A stretch of 64,000 nucleotides of DNA, from assembly GCA_032871835.1 (NCBI GenBank), contig CM065298.1:73188154-73252153 (forward strand), written 5' to 3'. The position numbers and the translations under genes were made by a program. A model generated the notes under the pieces. That model was not told the origin of the DNA, searched no databases, and saw only the letters and a program-made list of their open reading frames with translations. The number at the start of each line of letters is the position of its first letter. Within the stretch, counting starts at the first letter, position 1. Source of the DNA: Dipteronia dyeriana. Lineage: Eukaryota > Streptophyta > Magnoliopsida > Sapindales > Sapindaceae. Shown one piece after another: positions 56,600-64,000 of this stretch.

Positions 56600-59500
56600 T
56601 ATATATATATATATATGATCGGTACAAAGTTGATCAGTATAATAAGATATCTGATTGGCCAAAGTTGATCAGGTAATTAGATAGTTGATCAAGATTAGTC
56701 TAAAGTTGATCAGTACCATAAGATAACTGATCAGGCCAAAGTTGATCATCTAACAAGGTAGTTGATCAAGATCAAAGATAACTAATCAGTCGCAAAGTAA
56801 TCATTGTAGTAAGATAACTGATATATGTGTAATAAAAAAATATGGACTGGAACGGAAGTGAGAGTATAAGACAAAAGCATGTGGATCATTCATTAGCTTT
56901 CAGCATATGTAAAAAGTCGAGTAGTAGTAGACCATCTCAATCTTGACGGTTTACTCAAAGGATTGCTCGCGGATAAAAATCCAGTTATTCCTTGTAAAAA
57001 AAGGAATTTGATGGATCGTTGCAATTCGTAGAAGGTCCTAAAGATCGTTGCCTTATAGAATGATTGACAATATTCGGGGTGTTATAGCTTTGCATTAGAG
57101 ATAGAAATGCCCAAAACACAGATAGGTTAAGATTATCTAAACTACATGACCGAATAACAATAACAGGGAGGTAAAAGATTGTGAAACACTTTCTTCACCC
57201 TTATTCATCTATACTATGCTTCCAATATGATATGCAACACATGTATTTTTGCATATTTCTCATAACGTTAGACCATACATACATATGTTGTCATAGTGTG
57301 ATTATCAATTACATGATAGATATTACAAACACATTTTGCAAAATGCATACCGTATGTTTTTCATACAAATCACTCATCATAAAGATTTCATGGGTATTGT
57401 ATCATGAACAACAATCATAGACGGTATGAGGCATGGATCTAACTATTCATGTTTAACATTTATATATGTTTATTATTTGTGCAAATATTACTAACATACT
57501 CTGTACAAAGAAATAGAGCCTGCCCAAATCGGCATCTACATTCAGAGAAACGTTAAAGATCAGACCAAGTCCAGCTAAACGTCCAAAAACTCAAAAGATC
57601 ATTAAAGGAGAAATTCTCCAGATAAAATCCAAATAAAAGTGTTTAAAATTTGTCTCTGCCACACAAAGACATGCCCGAACACCCGAGTTTCCTTAGGCAA
57701 AGAGTGCTCGAGGGGCTTAGTGAGGAGGCCGAAAGCGAAAGTCGTAAAGATAACGCATACTCACCGAAACTAACCGGGTGCATTAAAAGCACTGTTAGAG
57801 CGTCTTCAGGTCACAAGTACCTGATTGGATATGTTAAGAGTTAAATGAGGGATAACATATTTATACTTGAAATAGTTGCCAATGCAAACTTCAACATTTT
57901 CTGTAAAGTGTGTAAATTATAAGTTACCCTCGTTGCAACGAATCTTGAACAACAGACTACTGGGAGATGTCCTAGTGACTTAGTTGATAGATAAAAGACA
58001 AGCATCTATAAATTAGATACCATGAAAATGGTCCCGAAGAATACTACTTGGTAAAAGATTGTTCACACATCCAATTAGAAATGATCGGTTAATAAGAAAG
58101 CGGATAAGTTCAGACCAAGTTTGGTCAGTTATTGAGGTAATTTATTGGGTCAAAAATGATCAGTTGGAAAGATAACTGATCCAATCAAAGATGGTTAGCT
58201 AATAAGATAGTTGATCACGATAAAAAATGATCAATTATTTAGATAGTTGATCAGATAAACACGATCAGCCAATAAGATAACTAATCGAATCAAAGCGATC
58301 AGTTTAACAAGATAACTGATCGGCCACAAAACTGATCAGTGTAATAAAATGTGTAATTAGACTGACGTAATTAGATACTCAGTATAAAACTAACATATAC
58401 AAAAAATTTGGTTAAGAACATTGTTTACTACCAGGTAATCAGGTACTCCGGCAAACCCGCTATCTAAGTCAATGGGTTACTCAGACTTAAAACCATTCAA
58501 AGTGACTCTTGGTTCAATTAAGTCAAATGAGATACTCATCTTAGGTAAAAAAAAAAGACTACTTGGCAAATGAAGAGACAGATCGAGAGTGACCCGAGCG
58601 ATTCAACGTAAAAGCCAATTGGAACCACCGTCCGGAACGTAAATAACTGATTAGCTTAATAAGATAACTGATCAGTCGTAGAGTGGTCAGTATAATGAGA
58701 TAGTTGATCGGTCCGAAGTTGATCAATTCGATAAAGATAACTGGTCATATACAAAGTGATCAGCTCAACAAGGTAACTGATCAGATCTAGAAGTGACCAG
58801 TTTAATAAAGATACTTGGTTAGACTAGGGTAATGAGATACACAGTATAAAATCAATTGGAGAGATTCTTGGCTCATAATTCGGTTGTTACAAGGTAACTA
58901 AATGCCAGTACACCGTGAAGGAAGAATCTGAGCGTTAGTAAGAACCACTCAATGATGGATTAAAGCGAAGCTAAACAACGCTAAAAAGGGGTCTCAGATT
59001 CACCCTAATAGGCGGGAAGATCCGCGTTAGGATACAAAAATTAATTTAAAAAATGTCAAGTTCATCTCGTTGCATGACGAAAAAAAAAAGATAACTCAAA
59101 TATAAAGACTGATAGAATCTGATAAATCACTTGATCAGGCTGAGGTAATGAAGTGCTCAGTGGGGGACTAATTGAAGAAGTACCAACCTGGAAATTCAGT
59201 TTGTCACAGGGCAACGAGATACTTGGACAAATTGATCAGGTATAGTAAAGCGTATATATTGAGTAAGCTAATGGGCTACTCAGACTTAAGACCAGTTAAG
59301 CACTTGGTCCAATTAAGTTAAGTGAGATGCTCAGCTTAAGTCAATAATATGCTCAATTGCTTACCGAGCAGATCCTTTGAGAAAGTAGATCAAGATGCTT
59401 AACTTAAGTAGTTAAGAAGGTATCGTTATTGGTAAAGATTGGTCGGCTGACAAGCAAGCATTGTTACTAAAGTACTAGTAACTAAGTATGTCATTTTACC

Positions 59501-59760
59501 AAAAGTCAACCAAACAACCATTCAACACTTGACCAAGTCTTCATTGTGAGCAAGCCCGAGCGAACAAACTCAAAGACCGATCATCTATAGAAGCAAAACT
59601 GATTAGTCTAGTAAGATAACTTATCAGTCTCATATGATCGAGTTTAATAAGATACTTGGTCAAATGATCGATTCTATTGAAGTAATAAGATACTTGATCA
59701 GAATGAGGTAATCAGATACTCAGTGAAAAACCAGTCAAGTGAAAAAAAGATTTGACCCAA
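56600..59760 (+). repeat. Dispersed short repeats of D
   Basis: Many copies of AATAAGATAACTGATCAG and related GTTGATCAG or TACTTGGTC words, clustered at 56600-56830, 58080-58350, 58640-58830 and 59580-59760. The pattern recalls the CTTATTAAAC arrays in the 3' part of A and B. Confidence 0.7.
58915..59040 (+). repeat. Second internal direct repeat of D, copy 1
   Basis: ATCTGAGCGTTAGTAAGA, GATGGATT and GGGTCTCAGATTC in this order; copy 2 is at 61205-61375. Confidence 0.7.
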
Positions 59761-60369
59761 TTAAGCCAATGGATTACTCAAACTTAGTGACAGTTGATAA
59801 GATACTTGGCTAAATTTAGTTAAATTAGGTATTCAGCTTAAACAAAGAAACCAATGATACACTCGGTAATAATAAAATACTCAAATATTTTTATTATTTA
59901 CATATTTATGAGTGTGCAGACATAAAAAATTGGCCAGAAAGACCGACCGGAAAGGAAACTGACTGGATGCAATAAATCACTGTTAGCCCTAGAACTGACT
60001 GGGTGCAAATAAAACACTGTCAAGGGGGGGGGGAGTGTTAAAGACTTTTCTACTTAAGTTATATTTCTGTTAAGTTTAATATGCGCAAATTCAACGTTAC
60101 AGTGGACAAGCGCACAAAAAGAAAAACAATCAGGAGGCTTTCAAATGCATGATCTGGGCCACATGAGCTGAAAAGCTTGAGGTTGGCTTGGCTTGCTTAA
60201 ATTCAAGTAAGAACCCCGGAAGGTGGACAGAAACTTAGATACGCCGAGTGAGCCTCTAGAACAGTTTGTGAGAAGAGCTAATAATGATCAAAATTGAATA
60301 CAAGTAAGTCAAAAGCCTAATTTGAATTTATAAATATAATATTTCTTTTTCTTTTGCAGAAATAGTAGC

Positions 60370-60860
60370 CGGAAGGTCTAAAAAAATTTACCAATCCACA
60401 AGAAAGATCGCCCAAAATGAAGACCGGCCTATAAGAAAGATCGACCAAAAGGAAGAATATAGTCTATGAAAGATAGAGTCTGTTTGACCAAAAGGTAGAG
60501 CTTGTTCAGCCAAGGATTCTGGTTGGCCAAAATTATGGTCCGCCAAAGTTAGAATCTGGTAGGTTAAAGTTTCTGGTCAGCAAAAGACAATCTGATTTGA
60601 AAAAAAAAATCAAAAATCAGCTGAGAAAAAGTTTAAAGGGGCAATAAAGATCAATGTCGGATGCTTGGAATGTCTCGTTAAAAAAAAAAAAAACCTTACT
60701 CGAGCCAACTAAAAAGAAAAAAAAAAGCGAGCTAATGTGCCTAAAGTATGGTTCTTACTCTACACATCGACATCAACTCCTAAATGACAAACGATGTTAG
60801 GGGGTAGATTTCGAGCAACATGAACGCCTAAAGAACAAGAACCCCCAACTCGCCATGAAC
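60370..60860 (+). repeat. Internal direct repeat of D, copy 2
   Basis: Counterpart of 55300-55740, including GGTTGGCCAAAATTATGGTC and TTAGGGGGTAGATTTCG. Confidence 0.65.
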
Positions 60861-61204
60861 GTATATATATATATGATAGTGGCCTTAGAGGGTGGATGCT
60901 AAGAAGTACAATCTTGATGGAGCATCATCTTACTTTACAGAGAGCAACGAAATCTACTATGTTTTTCTCAGCTTGTGAGGAAAGACGTTACTCAGGGAAA
61001 CCTTAATCAGTTCCTCTTGTGGTTTTCAACTTTGAAACTTTCAAGCTATCCCGAGAACCAAGATTTTGAAAGATCGTCGGAACTTGCCTTTAAAGGATAC
61101 CCTGTGCGCGACATAACAGCGTTAGGTGATAGAGTACGACAAAAAGAAAAGATGTTTATGGTAGAAGAGTGCAAATAAGACAAGATCAGGCTATGATATC
61201 CCGC
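60861..61204 (+). other. Unassigned 3' part of D
   Basis: Contains a 67-codon frame (60975-61178) with no recognised motif. Not called as a gene. Confidence 0.4.
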
Positions 61205-61375
61205 CTAGAAAGGATCTGAGCGTTAGTAAGATCTGCTTAAAGATGGATCCAGGAAAATTCAAACCAAGATGAAAGAGAATCCGAGCAATAGTAAGACCCA
61301 CCCATAGATGGATTCAAGTAAAGATGAATAATGCTAAAAATGGGTCTCAGATTCGTACAAATGAGCAAGAGGATT
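61205..61375 (+). repeat. Second internal direct repeat of D, copy 2
   Basis: Contains the motif twice in partial form (GATCTGAGCGTTAGTAAGAT and GAATCCGAGCAATAGTAAGA), then GGGTCTCAGATTC. Confidence 0.7.
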
Positions 61376-61814
61376 TAAACGTCAGTTAAAAAAAGAGTCA
61401 AGCTAAGTCAAATAGCATGAAGTCGAAATTAGTTGAAAAAAAAGTGTTCATTCAATATAGGGCAGCGGGATATGGCCTCACTAACAATAAAAATACTCTG
61501 TCTAAAAAAGGGGGGAGGGGGAATCAGAAGCTGATTACGTAAAAAGATGACTATGATCATTTGGAGATTAGCCATGGAATGACCAGACCAAAAGGAAGTT
61601 CATCTCATAATGAAGTATCCAAAGGTATCTCAACGACCTGATTTGTGTTCCGAAGACACTTATAGAAATAGGTCCAAAGATGTATCTCAGATACATAAAT
61701 GTCTTAACGATTATCAGTCTATAGGAAAAAAATAATGATGTGGCCAGAGCATCAAAAATCAAAGGAAAAACTATTCAAATCCTATTTGTCGAGTCATCAA
61801 GAACTCATCTTGCG

Positions 61815-61828
61815 GATATGAGGGGTAT
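61815..61828 (+). other. Polypurine tract of element D
   Basis: GATATGAGGGGTAT directly before TG of the 3' LTR. Its end (GGGGTAT) is like that of B (GGGGGTAT). Confidence 0.7.
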
Positions 61829-62933
61829 TGTTCTAGAGATTTTTTCGGTAGCATGACATGTTAGTAGAGATAGCGGATAACCCGGGATATATGACATACC
61901 ACGTCATCAGATAAGAAAAACAATGTCTACTAATTAGCGAGAGGTCGGGTGAACTGATCGAGTAAAATAAGCACGGTTTGGAAAGTCAACCGGTCAATAT
62001 TCACCCAAGTCAAAGTTGATGTTACTGGACGGGGTGGTCAAACTAAACCAATCGGCTAGGATAGGTCTAACCCGATCAGGTAGCAAAACCGATTGGGAAA
62101 AGAGGACCCGATTAGGTTGGGAAACGGCAAGCCAAGAGATGCTCAGTCAAGATAGTAGCACAAGTTCAACTACGACTCAAATACGAAGAAAAATCTTACA
62201 CAAGCAATGAATCTAGAACCACATACCAATAAGGAAATATTATTATTTCCTTCTACATATCAGAGAGTTCAGATCAAGTAATAACTCTACTCTTCTAGAA
62301 GATTGCACACTAATCAGGAAATAAGTCCTACATGGACTACTTAACTAGAATCCTACAAAGAATCTAATTCAATGCACAAGATCTCCGAAACAAGAAAGAA
62401 GTTAAATACTACTTCATCAAATAACAAGTCCTAGTTAAATGACATCATCTTTCCTTACTTGTACAACAATGATTAGGGTTCTATACACATATAAATAGAC
62501 TTATAATCTCATTGAGTAAAGGAGGTTCACTCTTATCCACCTATGAAAAGATCTAGACATCGAGGGATCTTAGGATCAATTGATCTATCTATCTATCTAT
62601 TTATGTATACGAAAAAAGCATAACAACAGTAAGAGAGAATGAGAGATTGAGTGTGTAATTATTCTATTCGTAGTGTATTTCTTATTGTCGTTGCCGGCAA
62701 CTGTTGATGTTTCCTCGCCTTAGGGTTTTACCATGTAAAACATGTGTTATGCTTTACTCATCTTCTATTTCTAACTTTTATACATTATCGATAACGTATA
62801 TAAACAGATCGTATCACGTCCACGTGGAGAAAGAGGCTTTGATTATTCAACCTTTGACTAGTTAAAACTTCGATCTACCTACATGTTAATGTTTGGTGGT
62901 TAACTTTTCAACGATCCAAAATCATCATCAACA
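61829..62933 (+). repeat. 3' LTR of element D
   Basis: Direct copy of 45423-46523. Keeps a better TATA box (CATATAAATAGAC, TATAAATA at 62490-62497) than the left copy. Confidence 0.9.
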
Positions 62934-63300
62934 GGGTGAAAAAAGGGTAGCAGAAAGTCATGAATTGAATTCAATTTAAATACAATATACAATTACAATG
63001 GACATAATAATAAAATATTATTGATATTCGATACTAAATTAAAGAAATTAATGAAAAATATAAATGCAAGACTTTAAAGTATTGTAATTTAGGAATGTAT
63101 AACGTCTAGAAATCAGTGGTTATCTTAAATAAATAAAAAATAGTTAAAGCATATCACGATGACACGTGGATGTTGGGTTCCATTATTCTTTATCACATCG
63201 AAGTGGCTAATAATCTAGTTTCGTTAATACAAATAGAAATTAGTGTATTAAAATCTAAATCTTCCTCGTGACGACAAATGACACTGTAAGGGTCAACTTT
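62934..63300. other. Flank right of element D
   Basis: Begins with the GGGTG target duplication. AT-rich with no gene seen. Confidence 0.5.
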
Positions 63301-63526
63301 TATATATTATATAGAAATATATGATACCTGATACGATATTGTATTATATATATTTTTTAAAATAAAGCAAAATTAATAACATTTATGATTGTCACGTATC
63401 GTAACCACATCAAAAGTAGAAACAAAACTATTATTATATTATTATATTTATAAAAGTAATAAAAATAATAGTAAAACTTAATGAATGACTCGTGTCACAA
63501 TCACATTAAAAGTTGGAAAAAAAAGC

Positions 63527-63562
<36 letters not shown>

Positions 63563-63762
63563 GATAAATGATATGATATGATATGATATATATAATATGT
63601 GATATGTGACATACGATTTGTAAACATTTAATAGGAGGACACATGACAATTTCTGGTTGAAAAAGTCTATTATTATAAAATTATATATGATATGATATAC
63701 GATATAATGTTATATATATTTTATGCCTATTTTGTAAGCATTTATTAGGAGGAGTATACATA

Positions 63763-63846
<84 letters not shown>

Positions 63847-64000
63847 GTAATTTTATGATTATTTTGTAAACATTTAATAAGAGGACACATAGCAGATTAT
63901 GATTGAAAAAGTCTATTATTATATGATTATATATGATATGATATATGATATATGATATGTAATTTTATGACTATTTTGTAAGTATTTAATAGGAGGACAC
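63301..64000. repeat. AT-rich tandem repeats and (CA)n(TA)n microsatellite
   Basis: Copies of GTAAACATTTAATAGGAGGACACAT and GATTGAAAAAGTCTATTATT alternate with GATATGATAT words, about 110-150 bp apart, to the window end. A (CA)n run (63763-63810) followed by (TA)n (63811-63841) lies between two copies. The module matches the arrays at 27300-27625 and 29480-32160. Confidence 0.8.

Larger units (their letters stand above)
45423..62933 (+). mobile_element. Large non-autonomous LTR element D with a nested LARD
   Basis: LTRs at 45423-46523 and 61829-62933 (about 1.1 kb, TG...CA) are flanked by exact GGGTG duplications (45418-45422 and 62934-62938). A PBS (46526) and a PPT (61815) put the element on the plus strand. 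Without the nested 6.76 kb LARD the internal part is about 8.5 kb with no recognisable gag or pol. The longest frame is about 80 codons and has no motif. PBS and TATA context resemble those of A and B, so I infer a distant non-coding relative of that Tat family. LTRs are clearly more diverged from one another than those of A, so D is older. Confidence 0.88.

Noticed and set aside
60975..61178. 67-codon frame in D as a gag remnant
   Set aside because: No gag word or zinc knuckle can be recognised, and the length is within chance for this composition.

Overview
The window looks like nuclear DNA of a flowering plant, made of transposable elements nested in AT-rich repeats. The signs are Tat-lineage Ty3/gypsy elements with an archaeal-type RNase H, a Ty1/copia element, L1-type LINE pieces, MITE-like hairpins, long (TA)n, (CA)n and (TTA)n runs, and a processed copy of cytosolic ribosomal protein S4. 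I see no intact host gene. Almost every coding frame is broken, mostly by C-to-T type changes. The exact plant cannot be named from sequence alone.

Layout. (1) 190-12414: Tat-type gypsy element 'A' on the minus strand. It has a 5' LTR at 11550-12414, gag-protease-RT-RNase H-aRNase H-integrase from 11503 down to 5837, a tandem-repeat spacer, an intron-containing ANTISENSE gene on the plus strand (1537-4543), and a 3' LTR at 190-1046. (2) 13611-25329: a second, more decayed copy 'B' of the same family in the same orientation, with ATATA target duplications. B lies inside an apparent PIF/Harbinger-like non-autonomous transposon whose ends are at 12871 and 25845. (3) 25849-32160: AT-rich DNA with a possible Helitron end, a LINE fragment (29098-29501) and arrays of an AT-rich repeat, including a 0.9 kb tandem duplication. 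(4) 32167-33498: a long-inverted-repeat MITE, and next to it a processed, frameshifted RPS4 pseudogene bounded by 9-bp direct repeats. (5) About 35780-45081: a 5'-truncated L1 LINE, split by a complete but dead Ty1/copia element (36538-43603, 970-bp LTRs, AAGAT target duplication). (6) 45423-62933: a 17.5 kb non-autonomous LTR element 'D' (about 1.1 kb LTRs, GGGTG target duplication). Its primer-binding site and core promoter resemble those of A and B. It is interrupted by a 6.8 kb LARD-like element (46571-53329) whose 2.26 kb LTRs each carry a tRNA-Glu-like sequence. (7) 62934-64000: more AT-rich tandem repeats.

Insertion order can be read from the nests: copia went into an older LINE, the LARD into D, and B into a Harbinger-like element. 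The sequences of most biological interest are the spliced antisense gene of the Tat family, the stop codon shared by A and B at the gag/protease boundary, and the tRNA-like module in the LARD LTRs.
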